64,000 bases of DNA from DASQMT01 sp963827335 (lineage in GTDB: Bacteria; Actinomycetota; Thermoleophilia; Solirubrobacterales; Solirubrobacteraceae), in the NCBI GenBank assembly GCA_963827335.1, contig CAWHAP010000010.1:62001-126000 (forward strand), written 5' to 3'. Shown piece by piece: positions 26,483-35,658 of this stretch. Position 1 is the stretch's first letter. Each line of letters starts with the position of its first letter. The position numbers and the translations under genes are program-made. The notes under the pieces are model-generated. The model was given only the letters and a program-made list of their open reading frames with translations, searched no databases and had not been told where the DNA came from.

Positions 26483-27068
26483 GCTCGGCGCGCAGCGTCC
26501 GCAGCGCGAGCTCGGCCGCCTCGGGCGCCGAGACATGGCCCGCGAGCACGTGCACGGCGAGCCCGTCGAGCGCGAAGTTGAAGCGCCGCGCGACGTCGAC
26601 TCGGTCGTCCGGCACGGGCAGGCCGGCGGCGGCCGCGTGGTCGAGGGCGGCGACGAGGTCCGCGCGCCACTCCTCGTTCATCTGGCGCCCGACGGCGCCG
26701 AACGCCTCGTGCGAGGCCGAGCGCAGCCAGCCCTCCATCCACAGCTTCCAGACGGGGTCGTGGCGGTCGTCGGGGAGGTAGGCGGCGACGTAGCGGCGGA
26801 AGCGCTCGTGCGGGTCCGCGGCGGTCCCCAGCGCCGCGGCCCGCGCCCCGGCGAGCTGCAGCTCGGCGTGGCGGACGGCCTCGATCAGCACGTCGTCGCG
26901 CGAGGCGAAGTAGTAGAGGACGTGGTTGGGCTTCATGCCGGCCCGCGCCGCGATCTCGGCGAGCTGGACATCGGCGACCGGGTGGTCGGCCACGACGGCC
27001 AGCGCGGCGTTGACGATCGTCAGGCGGCGCGCGGCTGCGCGCGCGCCGGTCGGGGTCCGCGCCGGCAT
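26475..27068 (-). CDS. TetR-family regulator
   Basis: 197 residues. N-terminal helix-turn-helix (IVNAALAVVADH, then VQLAEIAARAGMKPNHVLYYF, residues about 17-57); BetI-like C-terminal ligand domain (YLPDDRHDPVWKLWMEGW near 100). ATG 27068. It diverges from the exported amidohydrolase, and a perfect 23-base inverted repeat lies between them at 27112-27134, the obvious operator. It probably represses the amidohydrolase and itself; the ligand is unknown. Confidence 0.85.
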   Translation of the reverse strand: MPARTPTGARAAARRLTIVNAALAVVADHPVADVQLAEIAARAGMKPNHVLYYFASRDDVLIEAVRHAELQLAGARAAALGTAADPHERFRRYVAAYLPDDRHDPVWKLWMEGWLRSASHEAFGAVGRQMNEEWRADLVAALDHAAAAGLPVPDDRVDVARRFNFALDGLAVHVLAGHVSAPEAAELALRTLRAELS

Positions 27069-27111
27069 GTCCGCGCCCGATCCTAGTTGACAGCCGATGC
27101 CGCGGATGCTT

Positions 27112-27134
27112 GGGTTTGAATCTAATTCAAACCC
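27112..27134. promoter_or_regulatory. Perfect inverted-repeat operator for the TetR regulator
   Basis: Left arm GGGTTTGAAT (27112-27121), spacer CTA, right arm ATTCAAACCC (27125-27134): ten of ten bases pair. It is 43 bases upstream of the TetR start and 13 upstream of the amidohydrolase GTG. TTGACA at 27087-27092 on the plus strand may be the -35 of the amidohydrolase promoter, with the operator over the start region. Confidence 0.7.
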
Positions 27135-27147
27135 GGGAGTCCTCTTC

Positions 27148-28950
27148 GTGCCACGCCGTTCCCTCCTCCTCGCAGCGCTGGTGCTCGCCGCGCCGGCGAC
27201 CGCGTCCGCCGCGCAGCCGGCCGACCGCGTGCTCCGCAACGGCGCCATCCACACCCTGGACCGTGCGGACACGGTCGTGCAGGCGCTCGCGATCCGCGAC
27301 GGCGCCATCGTCTACGCCGGCGCCGAGCGCGGCGTGCGGCGCTACATCGGCCGCCGTACGAAGGTCACCGACCTGCGCGGGCGGATGGTGATGCCTGGCT
27401 TGCACGACGCGCACATCCACGGCATCACCGAGGAGGCCGACGCGTGCTCGCTCGACTACGAGCCGCTCACGGTCGCTGCGTTCACGAGCCGGATCCAGGC
27501 CTGCCTCGACGCGACCGCCGATCAGGAGCCCGACGGCTGGCTGTCGGTGTCCTCGTGGTACCAGCAGTTCGTGCTCCCGGCCGGCACGGTCGTGACGAAG
27601 GAGGTCCTGGACCGCCTCAACACCCGCCGGCCGGTCGTCGTGTCCTCGAGCGACGGTCACACGACGCTCGCCAACTCGCGCGCGCTCGCGCTGGCGGGCA
27701 TCACGGCCGCGACGCCCGACCCGGCCGACGGGCGCATCGAGCACGCGCCCGACGGGCAGCCGAACGGCCTGCTCCAGGACGGCGCGCAGGGGATCGTCAC
27801 GTCGCTCCTGCCGCCGCCGGCGGGCGATCCGGTCGACGAGGCGCGGCGCGGCATGCAGCGCTTCGCCCGGGCCGGCATCACCTCGTTCTACGTGCCGGGC
27901 TTCGCAGGCCGTGACACGGTCGCGGCGTTCGCGAAGCTGCGCCGCCGGGGCGGGCTGACCGCGCGGGCGCACTTCGCCATCGGCCCGTTCGAGGCGGGCA
28001 GCGGCTCGCCCGCGGAGCTCCTGCGGACCGGCGACCGGCTCCGGCGGCGGTTCGAGACGCGGCTGCCGCGCGCCGTCCGCGCGTGGCGGCCGGGCCGGCA
28101 GCGCGGCGCCCGGCTGGTCGCGCGGCCGGGCATCTCGATCGACGGCGTCAAGCTCTTCCTGGACGGCGTGATCCAGGCGCCGGCGCAGACCGCCGCCCTG
28201 CTCGAGCCGTACCTGGTGAACGGCGCGCCCGGCACGAGCCGCGGCGAGCTCTACCTCGACAACCCGCAGCTCGGCCGGCTCATGCGCGACTTCGAGCGGC
28301 GCGGCTACCAGTCGCACATCCATGCGATCGGCGACCGCGCCGTGCGCGTCGCGCTCGACGCCACGCAGGCGATGCGCGCGGCGAACGGGCGCCGCGACTC
28401 GCGCCCGTCGATCGCCCACGCCGAGCTCGTCGCGAAGCCCGACCTGCCGCGCTTCGCGCAGCTGGGCGTGCAGCCCGTGATGTCGTACCAGTGGGCCAAG
28501 CCGGCGCCGGACTCGACCGACTCGGTCGTGCCGTTCCTCGGGCCGGAGCGGATCGAGCAGTACGAGCCCGAGGGACAGCTGCAGGCGGCCGGCGCGCACA
28601 TCGCGTTCGGCAGCGACTTCCCCGTCGACGGGCTCGACGAGTTCTTCGCGATCGAGGTCGCCGTCCTGCGCGAAGCCGACTGGGGCCCGGCGTTCCCGCA
28701 GTACGCGGGCCGCTTCAACGCCGATCCGGGGCTGACGCTGGAGCAGGCGCTGCGGGGGATCACGATCGAGGCGGCGCGGGCGATGCACCAGGACGCGGTG
28801 ACCGGGTCGCTCGAGCGCGGCAAGCTCGCCGACCTGATCGTGCTCGATCGCGATCTGTTCGCGATCGACCCCGACGAGATCTCCGAGACGCAGGTGGAGA
28901 TGACCATCGTGGGCGGGCGCGTGGTGCACGGGAGGGCGGCGGCGCGATAG
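27148..28950 (+). CDS. Exported amidohydrolase, YtcJ-like
   Basis: 600 residues from GTG 27148, giving a clean signal peptide (RRSLLLAALVLAAPATASA) that an upstream ATG at 27097 would spoil; the latter would also place coding sequence over the operator. Metal-dependent TIM-barrel hydrolase: MPGLHDAHIHG near 90, IDGVKLFLDGV near 330, HIHAIGDRAV near 390 and FGSDFPVD near 490. Family members cleave amide or related bonds of unknown small molecules; this one acts outside the cytoplasm. Control by the divergent TetR regulator suggests induction by its substrate. It shares its TAG with the TAGCTT box of the next gene. Confidence 0.85.
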   Translation: MPRRSLLLAALVLAAPATASAAQPADRVLRNGAIHTLDRADTVVQALAIRDGAIVYAGAERGVRRYIGRRTKVTDLRGRMVMPGLHDAHIHGITEEADACSLDYEPLTVAAFTSRIQACLDATADQEPDGWLSVSSWYQQFVLPAGTVVTKEVLDRLNTRRPVVVSSSDGHTTLANSRALALAGITAATPDPADGRIEHAPDGQPNGLLQDGAQGIVTSLLPPPAGDPVDEARRGMQRFARAGITSFYVPGFAGRDTVAAFAKLRRRGGLTARAHFAIGPFEAGSGSPAELLRTGDRLRRRFETRLPRAVRAWRPGRQRGARLVARPGISIDGVKLFLDGVIQAPAQTAALLEPYLVNGAPGTSRGELYLDNPQLGRLMRDFERRGYQSHIHAIGDRAVRVALDATQAMRAANGRRDSRPSIAHAELVAKPDLPRFAQLGVQPVMSYQWAKPAPDSTDSVVPFLGPERIEQYEPEGQLQAAGAHIAFGSDFPVDGLDEFFAIEVAVLREADWGPAFPQYAGRFNADPGLTLEQALRGITIEAARAMHQDAVTGSLERGKLADLIVLDRDLFAIDPDEISETQVEMTIVGGRVVHGRAAAR

Positions 28951-28960
28951 CTTCGCGCCG

Positions 28961-29902
28961 ATGACACCGCGCTACGGACCGCCCGACGCGTCGCGCGCGC
29001 CCCGCTACACCGGGGTGCGCACGTTCGCACGCTGCCCGCACGGCGACGACTGGGCGAACGCCGACGTCGCCGTGGTGGGCGTGCCGTTCGACACCGCCAC
29101 GAGCTTCCGCACGGGCGCGCGCTTCGGCCCGGCGGCGATCCGGGACCAGAGCCTGCTCGCGCGGCCGTGGCACCCGCAGCACGCGATCGACGTGTACGAG
29201 CGGATCTCCGTGCTCGACGGCGGCGACCTCGCGGTCACCCCCGGGAACGCGGAGCGCACGACCGCCCAGATCGCCGACGGCCTGGCCCCGCTGCTCGCGG
29301 CGGGCGCCGTGCCGCTCGTGCTCGGCGGCGACCACTCGATCGTGCTCGGCGAGCTGCGCGCGCAGGCCGCCGTGCACGGGCCGGTCGGCGTGGTGCTGCT
29401 CGACGCGCACGCCGACACGTGGGACCGGTACTACGGCGAGCGCTACTTCCACGGCACGCCGTTCCGGCGCGCGCTCGAGGAGGGCCTGATCGCGCCGGAG
29501 CGCTCGCTGCTCGCCGGCATGCGCGGCCCGCTCTACGGCCCGTCGGACCTCGACGAGCCGCGCGAGTGGGGCTTCGAGATCATCCCCTGCGACGAGCTGC
29601 GCACGTGGACGCCGCAGCAGTACGGCGAGCGGGTGCGCGCGCGGGCGGGGGAGGGGCCGCTGTTCCTCTCCTTCGACATCGACGTGCTCGACCCGGCGTT
29701 CGCGCCCGGCACCGGCACCCCGGAGGCCGCGGGCCTGCTCCCGCACGAGGCGCTCGGGTTCCTGCGGGCGCTCGGCGGCCTGCGCTTCGGCGGGTTCGAC
29801 GTCGTCGAGGTCTCGCCGCAGTTCGACGGGCCGGGGCAGGTGACGGCGCTCAACGCCGCGACGGTCGGCTGCGAGATGCTCGCGCTCGTCGCGCTCGCCT
29901 AG
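28961..29902 (+). CDS. speB: Ureohydrolase, agmatinase/guanidinobutyrase-like
   Basis: 313 residues. Mn2+-dependent hydrolysis of a guanidino compound to urea and an amine. The three metal motifs are intact: GGDHS near 124, DAHADT near 148 and SFDIDVLDPAFAPGTG near 237. The length and the TSFRTGARFGPAAIR segment fit agmatinase, guanidinobutyrase and guanidinopropionase equally. TAGCTT ends seven bases before the ATG, formed partly by the previous stop codon. The stop shares a CTAG with the convergent sigma-factor stop. Confidence 0.87.
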   Translation: MTPRYGPPDASRAPRYTGVRTFARCPHGDDWANADVAVVGVPFDTATSFRTGARFGPAAIRDQSLLARPWHPQHAIDVYERISVLDGGDLAVTPGNAERTTAQIADGLAPLLAAGAVPLVLGGDHSIVLGELRAQAAVHGPVGVVLLDAHADTWDRYYGERYFHGTPFRRALEEGLIAPERSLLAGMRGPLYGPSDLDEPREWGFEIIPCDELRTWTPQQYGERVRARAGEGPLFLSFDIDVLDPAFAPGTGTPEAAGLLPHEALGFLRALGGLRFGGFDVVEVSPQFDGPGQVTALNAATVGCEMLALVALA

Positions 29903-30726
29903 GCTTCGAGCAGGTCGAGCGCGTCGTGCTGCTCGCCGAGCAGCCCGCGCAGCTTCTTGCGCACCGCGGAGTGGATCTGGGAGATGCGCGACTCGGAGAC
30001 CCCGAGCACGTGGCCGGTCTCCTGCAGGTTCAGGTTCTTGACGTAGAGCAGGATCAGCACCTCCTGCTCGCGCGGCGACAGCTGTGCGAAGGCGTCGCGC
30101 AGCCGCTGCTTGGCCTCGGACAGCAGCACGGCCCGGTCGGGCTGGCTGCGCACGTCCGGCGAGGCGATCTGCTCGATGTGCTCCGTGCCCTCCTCCTCGT
30201 CGCCGGCGATCCGGTTGAGCGAGGAGATCTCGCCCCGGGCGAGGTCGTCGCGGTGCGCGCGCAGCCGCTCCGCCGGCACGGCGAGCGCGTCGGCCAGCTC
30301 CTCCGTCGTCGCCGTCCGGCCGTGCACGGCGCGGAAGTTGTGAGCCGCCTCGAGCACCTGGCGCTCGAAGCGACGCACCGAGCGGGGCGCCCAGTCCTGG
30401 GCGCGCATCTCGTCGATCACGGCGCCGTGGATGCGGGTCCAGAGGAACTGCTCGAGTGACGCGCCGCGGTCGGGGTCGTAGCGGTCGAGCGCCCCGATCA
30501 TGGCGATCAGCCCGCGCGAGATGTAGTCGTCGGCCTCCTGGTGGGCCGGCATCTGCGCCAGCTTGCGGAAGACGATGTACTTCACCATCGGCGCGTAGGT
30601 CATCACGAGCCGGTCGCGCAGGCGGGCGTCGCCCGTCTCGCGGTAACGGCGCCACAGGGCCAGGGACTCCGCGGGCGTCGAGCGGCGGCCGCCGGGCGCG
30701 CGCGGCTGGTCCAGCGATGCAGGCAC
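29899..30726 (-). CDS. RNA polymerase sigma factor, FliA/WhiG (sigma-28) type
   Basis: 275 residues. Region 2 is clear (DDYISRGLIAMIGALDRYDP and RIHGAVIDEMRAQDW), region 3 follows (RTATTEELADAL), and region 4 has the helix-turn-helix LQETGHVLGVSESRISQIHS. FliA directs motility genes and WhiG sporulation genes; which applies cannot be told, although the chemoreceptor at 47419 argues that the cell is or was motile. The start is uncertain: GTG 30726 has a close GGGAAGAG upstream; a GTG further upstream in frame is possible. No anti-sigma gene is adjacent. Confidence 0.88.
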   Translation of the reverse strand: MPASLDQPRAPGGRRSTPAESLALWRRYRETGDARLRDRLVMTYAPMVKYIVFRKLAQMPAHQEADDYISRGLIAMIGALDRYDPDRGASLEQFLWTRIHGAVIDEMRAQDWAPRSVRRFERQVLEAAHNFRAVHGRTATTEELADALAVPAERLRAHRDDLARGEISSLNRIAGDEEEGTEHIEQIASPDVRSQPDRAVLLSEAKQRLRDAFAQLSPREQEVLILLYVKNLNLQETGHVLGVSESRISQIHSAVRKKLRGLLGEQHDALDLLEA

Positions 30727-30816
30727 CTCTTCCCGGGTGCCCCGCTCCGCCGCGCCGTACACCTCGGCGCGTCCCGGCGCGAACACGCGCCACGCGCGTC
30801 GTGTTGACTGCGGGCC

Positions 30817-31593
30817 ATGCCCACCGTCCGCGTCTCGGCGCAGCTCCAGCCCCAGCACTCCGATTGGTCCGCCATGCGCCAGGCGTGGGTGGAGGCGGAG
30901 GAGCTCGGCGTCGACTGCCTGTTCAACTGGGACCACTTCTTCCCGCTCCGCGGCGATCCCGTCGGCAAGCACTTCGAGGCCCTCACCGTGCTGGGCGCGA
31001 TGGCCGAGGTGACCGAGCGGGTGGAGCTGGGCTCGCTCGTGATCTGCAACGCCTATCGCAATCCGGACTACCTCGCCGACGCCCACCGCACGATCGACCA
31101 CATCTCCGGCGGCCGCGCGATCCTCGGCATCGGCGCGGGCTGGTTCGAGAAGGACTTCGACGAGTACGGCTACGACTTCGGCACCGTGGGGACGCGGCTC
31201 ACGGCGCTCGAGCAGGCGTTGCCGCGGATCGAGGCGCGGCTCGCCCGCCTGAACCCGGCACCCGTGCGGGAGCGGATCCCGATCCTCATCGGCGGCGGCG
31301 GGGTCAGGCGCACGCTCAAGCTCGTGGCGCGGCACGCCGACATCTGGCACGCCTTCGGGTCGGTCGACGTGTTCCGCGAGAAGTCCGCGATCCTCGACGG
31401 GCACTGCGCCGACGAGGGCCGCGATCCCGCGGCGATCGAGCGCTCGTGGGCGGTCGGGCGGATGGGCGACGACGCGGACGAGCTGCGCTCGGCCGGCGTC
31501 ACCCACTTCATCATGGGCATCTCGGGCAGCGACTCGGGCTACGACCTCGGGCCGCTCCGCGAGCTCGTCGCGTGGCGCGACGGGCTGGGCTAG
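30817..31593 (+). CDS. LLM-class F420-dependent oxidoreductase
   Basis: 258 residues, luciferase-like TIM barrel. Conserved pieces: DHFFPLRGD near 39, LGSLVICNAYRNP near 70, HISGGRAILGIGAGW near 94 and ILIGGGGVRRTLKLVARHAD near 155. The GIGAGW segment is typical of F420-dependent members, the usual cofactor in actinobacteria; FMN enzymes look similar. The reaction is unknown. Seven bases before the DUF4432 gene, so probably the first gene of the carbohydrate operon. Confidence 0.8.
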   Translation: MPTVRVSAQLQPQHSDWSAMRQAWVEAEELGVDCLFNWDHFFPLRGDPVGKHFEALTVLGAMAEVTERVELGSLVICNAYRNPDYLADAHRTIDHISGGRAILGIGAGWFEKDFDEYGYDFGTVGTRLTALEQALPRIEARLARLNPAPVRERIPILIGGGGVRRTLKLVARHADIWHAFGSVDVFREKSAILDGHCADEGRDPAAIERSWAVGRMGDDADELRSAGVTHFIMGISGSDSGYDLGPLRELVAWRDGLG

Positions 31594-31599
31594 GCGCTC

Positions 31600-32628
31600 G
31601 TGCGGGCGCCCGCCGGGTCGCTGGTGGAGCAGGGCATGGTCGCCGCGGTCGACGCCGTGGCGCAGGTCGACGCGTCGCTCGTGTCGGGCGGTCCGGCGCA
31701 CGGGTGCCGGGCGATCGACGTACGGGTGGCGGGCGGGATCGACCTGCGGATCCTGCCCGATCGCGGGCTCGACCTCGGCGCCGCCTGGTTCGCCGGCGTC
31801 CCGCTCGCGTGGCGCTCGGCGGTGGGGGAGCGGGCGCCGTCCGACGCCCTGTCCGGGACCGGCTGGCTCGACGGCTTCGGGGGCGGGCTGGTCACCACGT
31901 GCGGGCTGCGCAACGTCGGCGCCGCGTCGGAGGGGCACGGCCTGCACGGCCGGATCTCGCACGTGCGGGCGTCCGCGGTGACGACGGAGCGGTCGCTCGC
32001 CGGGGGCGAGGCGGTGGTGACGGTCCGCGGGGTGCTCGACGAGGTCTCGGCGCTCGGGCTGCACCTGCGGCTCGAGCGGGCGATCACGACGCGGACGGGG
32101 CGCGGCGACGTGTCCGTCGAGGACCGCGTGACGAACCTGGGCGCGGTCGCCGAGTCGGCGCCGCTGCTCTACCACGTGAACCTCGGGGCGCCGCTGCTCG
32201 GGCCGGCGACGCGGGTGGAGATCGCGGGCACCGAGCCCGCGCCGCGCGACGATCCGGCGTCGCGTGCCGGATGGGAGCGATGGGCGGCGCCGGGCGGGCC
32301 GGTGCCCGCTGCGGACGAGATCGTGCTCGAGCACGTGTACGCGGACCGCGCCGCGGCGGCCGCGGGCGGGGCCGATCCGGCGGTGGGATCCGCCCGCGTC
32401 GCGAACGCAGAGCTCGGGATCGCCGTGACGGTGTCATGGGACCGCGCCGGGCTGCCGCGCCTGTGGCAGTGGATCCACCCGCGTGCGGGCGTGTACGCGC
32501 TCGGGCTCGAGCCGGCGAACTGCTCCGTGCTCGGCCGGGCGGCGGACCGCGCCGCCGGGCGCCTGCCCGTGCTTGCGCCCGGCGAGGAGCGGGTCACCCG
32601 CGTGCGGATCGAAGCCGGCCCGTGCTGA
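31600..32628 (+). CDS. DUF4432 aldose-epimerase-like protein
   Basis: 342 residues, GTG start. Galactose-mutarotase-like beta-sandwich: IDLRILPDRGLDLG near 47, TTCGLRNVG near 100, HGLHGRISH near 112 and LYHVNLGAPLLG near 190; the His residues and the late Glu in ALGLEPANC match the family's active-site pattern. It is expected to interconvert sugar anomers or epimerise a keto sugar. It overlaps the PfkB kinase by seven bases, and with the FGGY kinase beyond it forms a compact sugar-processing set. Confidence 0.82.
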   Translation: MRAPAGSLVEQGMVAAVDAVAQVDASLVSGGPAHGCRAIDVRVAGGIDLRILPDRGLDLGAAWFAGVPLAWRSAVGERAPSDALSGTGWLDGFGGGLVTTCGLRNVGAASEGHGLHGRISHVRASAVTTERSLAGGEAVVTVRGVLDEVSALGLHLRLERAITTRTGRGDVSVEDRVTNLGAVAESAPLLYHVNLGAPLLGPATRVEIAGTEPAPRDDPASRAGWERWAAPGGPVPAADEIVLEHVYADRAAAAAGGADPAVGSARVANAELGIAVTVSWDRAGLPRLWQWIHPRAGVYALGLEPANCSVLGRAADRAAGRLPVLAPGEERVTRVRIEAGPC

Positions 32629-33563
32629 TCGCCGGGCCGAACCTGACGATCGACCGCACGCTGACGGGCGGCGCGCTGCGGCCCGGCGAGGTGCTGCGCT
32701 TCGCCGCGGCGGCCGGGCCGGGCGGCAAGGGGCTCAACGTCGCGCGCGGCGCGCAGGCGCTCGGCGCGCCCGCCACGCTCGTCGCCTTCCTCCCCGGCCA
32801 CACCGGCAGGGCGGTCGGCGCGATGATCGCCGACGAGGGGATCCGGCTGCTCGGCGTGCCCTGCGGCGGCGAGGTCCGCTCGACGGCGGTGATCCTCGAG
32901 CCGGGGCGCTCCACGGTCATCAACGAGCACGGCACGGAGATCGGGGCGGGGGACTGGGCGCGCTACGCGGAGCGGGTGGCGGGCGCGCTGCCGCGGCACG
33001 CCGTGCTCGTCTGCTCCGGGAGCCTCCCGCCGGGCGCGCCGCCCGACGCGTATGCCCGGCTCACCGCGCTCGCCCGGAAGCATGGCGTGCGCTGCCTCGT
33101 CGACGCGGCGGGGCCGGCGGTGCGGGAGGCGCTGGCGGCCGCGCCGGATCTCGTGACGCCGAACCTCGCGGAGGCCGAGGCGGCGCTCGGGTCGGGCGAC
33201 GGCTCTGAGCCCGTCGAGGTGCCGCCGGACGCGCGCGAGCGCGCGCTGTCGGCGGCGGCGGCGCTGGTGGCCGCGGGCGCCGGCGCGGCGCTGGTCACCG
33301 CCGCCGCTGCGGGCGCCGCGCTCGCGGACCGGGGCGGGAACGTGATCTGGCTCCCCGCGGCGGCGGTCGCCGCCCGTAACCCGATCGGCGCGGGCGACGC
33401 GCTCCTGGCCGGCCTGGCCGCCGCGCTCGAGGCCGGGGCGCAGCTGGCCGAAGCCGCCTGCGCGGGCGTCGCGGCGGCGGGGGCGGCGGTGGAAGACGTC
33501 CGGCCCGGACGCCTCGACCCGGAGCGCGCCCGCGCACTGCGCGAGGTGGGGCGCGTCCCGTGA
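32622..33563 (+). CDS. PfkB-family sugar kinase, 1-phosphofructokinase/tagatose-6-phosphate kinase type
   Basis: 313 residues, GTG start overlapping the upstream stop. The family signature GPGGKGLNVA near 28, TPNLAEAEA near 183 and the catalytic-base loop NPIGAGDALLAGL near 253 are present. This subgroup phosphorylates a sugar phosphate (fructose 1-phosphate, tagatose 6-phosphate or sulfofructose). With the LacD-like aldolase at 36586 it could form a kinase-aldolase pair that makes and splits a ketose bisphosphate; that is inference. Confidence 0.87.
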   Translation: MLIAGPNLTIDRTLTGGALRPGEVLRFAAAAGPGGKGLNVARGAQALGAPATLVAFLPGHTGRAVGAMIADEGIRLLGVPCGGEVRSTAVILEPGRSTVINEHGTEIGAGDWARYAERVAGALPRHAVLVCSGSLPPGAPPDAYARLTALARKHGVRCLVDAAGPAVREALAAAPDLVTPNLAEAEAALGSGDGSEPVEVPPDARERALSAAAALVAAGAGAALVTAAAAGAALADRGGNVIWLPAAAVAARNPIGAGDALLAGLAAALEAGAQLAEAACAGVAAAGAAVEDVRPGRLDPERARALREVGRVP

Positions 33564-33633
33564 CGGCGACGCGGCTCGTACGGACGCGTCATCGCCGGCG
33601 AACGGCGCATCGAGGGCGATCCGGAGGGGTCGC

Positions 33634-34956
33634 GTGAGCGCGCGCGATCTGCTGCTCGGCCTGGATGTGGGCACGACGTCGTGCAAGGCGGCGGTGCTCA
33701 CCGTGGAGGGGGAGGAGCTCGCCCACGGCCGGGCGGCGACGCCGTGGCGGCTCGTGCCGACCGGCGCGGAGGCCGACCCGGCCGCGCTCCTCGCCGCCGC
33801 GATCGAGGCCGCCGCGGCGGCGCTCGCCCGCGTGCCCGAGGGTCGCGTGGCCGGGGTCGGCGTCGCGAGCATGGGCGAGGCCGGCGTGCTGCTCGACCGC
33901 GACGGCGTGCCGCTCGGGCCGCTGATCGCGTGGCACGACGCGCGCGGCGAGGAGGAGGCGGAGGCGCTCTCGCGCGACCTCGGCGCGGACCGGTTCGCCG
34001 AGCGCACCGGGCTGCCGCCGCACCCGATGTACAGCGCGGTCAAGCACCGCTGGCTGCGCGCGCACGAACCGGCGCTCGCCGGGCGCGCGGTCCGCCGCCT
34101 CAACGTCGCCGAGTGGATCGTGCGCGGGCTCGGGGGCGACGAGCTCACCGAGTGGTCGCTCGCGTCGCGTACCGGCTGGCTCGACCTCCACGCGCGCGCC
34201 TGGTGGGAGGAGGCGCTCGCCTGGTCGGGCGCGCCCGCCTCGCTGCTCCCGGAGATCGCGCCGGCGGGCACGCCGGCCGGCCGCGTGGGCGATCCGCTGC
34301 CTCGCGCGCGGGGCGCGGTGCTCGCGATCGCGGGGCACGACCACCTGAGCGCGGCGGTCGGCGCCGGCGCGGTCGGAGCGGGCGACGTGCTCGACTCGTG
34401 CGGCACGGCGGAGACGTTGATCCGGGCCTCGGCCCCGCTGACGCCGGGCCGGGTGCTGACCGCGGTCGAGCAGGGGCTCAACGTCGGCTGGCACGCGGTG
34501 CCGGGCGTCCACTGCCTGCTCGGCTCGATCCGGTCCGGAGCCGGCCTCGAGCACGTGATGAGCCTGCTCGGCGTCGCACCCGAGGACCGGCCGGCGCTCG
34601 AGGCCGCGGCGCTCGCGGTCCCGCCCGACGCCGGCGGCGTCGCGGTGACCGGGATCGGCGACGAGCGCTGCACGATCACCGGCATCGGCCCGGGGGCGGC
34701 GCCCGGTCAGGTCTGGCGCGCGGCGCTCGAGGCGGCCGGGGAAGCGGCGGCGTCCGTGCTCGCCACGATGGACGCCCTCGCGGGCCCACGCGCCCGGCTC
34801 GTCGTGGCCGGCGGGTGGGCGGACGGTGAGGCTGCGCGCGCGGTCAAGGCGGCGCACCTCGGCCCGTTCACCGACGCGGGCTCGGCGTACGTGGGCGCGC
34901 GCGGCGCGGCGCTCACGGGCGGGCGGGCGGCGGGGGTGGCGGCGCCGCTGGAGTGA
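33634..34956 (+). CDS. FGGY-family carbohydrate kinase
   Basis: 440 residues, somewhat shorter than typical xylulose or glycerol kinases (about 490-500). GTG start after GGAGGGG. Nucleotide loop LLGLDVGTTSCKAAV near residue 6, ASMGEAGVLLD near 79, AWHDARG near 99 and the second-domain IAGHDHLSAAVGAG near 230; a late LVVAGGWADGEAARA matches the adenine pocket. Substrate unknown (gluconate, fructose, xylulose and others are possible). It is the last gene before the repeat island, which occupies the whole space up to the convergent aldolase. Confidence 0.86.
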   Translation: MSARDLLLGLDVGTTSCKAAVLTVEGEELAHGRAATPWRLVPTGAEADPAALLAAAIEAAAAALARVPEGRVAGVGVASMGEAGVLLDRDGVPLGPLIAWHDARGEEEAEALSRDLGADRFAERTGLPPHPMYSAVKHRWLRAHEPALAGRAVRRLNVAEWIVRGLGGDELTEWSLASRTGWLDLHARAWWEEALAWSGAPASLLPEIAPAGTPAGRVGDPLPRARGAVLAIAGHDHLSAAVGAGAVGAGDVLDSCGTAETLIRASAPLTPGRVLTAVEQGLNVGWHAVPGVHCLLGSIRSGAGLEHVMSLLGVAPEDRPALEAAALAVPPDAGGVAVTGIGDERCTITGIGPGAAPGQVWRAALEAAGEAAASVLATMDALAGPRARLVVAGGWADGEAARAVKAAHLGPFTDAGSAYVGARGAALTGGRAAGVAAPLE

Positions 34957-34974
34957 GCGTGCGCGGTTTGTTAC

Positions 34975-35427
34975 GCGAGCGGCGGCCCCGGCGCACGTCA
35001 ACGGCGGGCATCGAGGGGGCGGGTCCGGTTGCGGGGGGCGCTCTGTCGATGCGCGAGCGGCGGCCCCGGCGCACGTCAACGGCGGGCATCGAGGGGGCGG
35101 GTCCGGTTGTGGGGGGCGCTCTGTCGATGCGCGAGCGGCGGCCCTGGCGCACGTCAACGGCGGGCATCGAGGGGGCGGGTCCGGTTGTGGGGGGCGCTCT
35201 GTCGATGCGCGAGCGGCGGCCCTGGCGCACGTCAACGGCGGGCATCGAGGGGGGGCCGGGTTCGGTTGCGGGCGGCGTTCCTCTGGTGCGCGAGCGGCGG
35301 CCCCCGGCGCACGTCAACGGCGGGCATCGAGGGGGCGGGTCCGGTTGTGGGGGGCGCTCTATCGATGCGCGAGCGGCGGCCCCGGCGCACGTCAACGGCC
35401 GGCATCGAGGGGGCGGGTCCGGTCGGG
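34975..35427 (+). repeat. Array A: six 78-bp tandem units
   Basis: Units start at 34975, 35053, 35131, 35209, 35290 and 35369, so spacing is 78, 78, 78, 81 and 79. Each has a conserved 43-base part running from GCGAGCGGCGGCC through CACGTCAACGG to GCATCGAGGGG, then a more variable G-rich part ending in GCGCTC and TCGATGC. The unit before 35290 carries a GGCGTTCC variant that resembles locus 2. The 79-base spacing breaks any reading frame. Confidence 0.92.
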
Positions 35428-35432
35428 GTGTG

Positions 35433-35480
35433 CCCAACGTCGTAATCGTTCGATGGTGAGGATCGGTTACGACGTTCGGG
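35433..35480. repeat. Hairpin A of the island
   Basis: AACGTCGTAA (35436-35445) pairs perfectly with TTACGACGTT (35467-35476); CCC before and GGG after extend the stem with one unpaired base. The 21-base loop is AT-richer than the surroundings. Confidence 0.8.
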
Positions 35481-35494
35481 TCCCATAGCACCCC

Positions 35495-35537
35495 CAACGT
35501 CGTAACCGCTCGCAACGGCGACTCGTGTACGACGTTG
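35495..35537. repeat. Hairpin B of the island
   Basis: CAACGTCGTA (35495-35504) pairs perfectly with TACGACGTTG (35528-35537). Same arm sequence as hairpin A with a different loop, so the two are copies of one module. Confidence 0.8.
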
Positions 35538-35567
35538 TCGGCAGGCCATCCCGACCGCACCTCCCCT

Positions 35568-35653
35568 CATTGGCGGCCGTTGACGTTCGCCAGGGCCGCC
35601 GCTCGCGCCGAATGGAAGGCGAGTGCGGCGGTGGCGCACGTCAACGGCGGGGT
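35568..35653. repeat. Single degenerate repeat copies, head to head
   Basis: A reverse-oriented core (TTGACGTTCGCC then GGGCCGCCGCTCGCG, about 35580-35609) is followed by a forward partial core (GGCGCACGTCAACGGCGGG, 35633-35651). They mark older or diverged copies inside the island. Confidence 0.7.
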
Positions 35654-35658
35654 GGTGT

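Noticed and set aside
27097..27147. Upstream ATG as start of the exported amidohydrolase
   Set aside because: It would place coding sequence over the perfect TetR operator and add a polar tail before an otherwise clean signal peptide.
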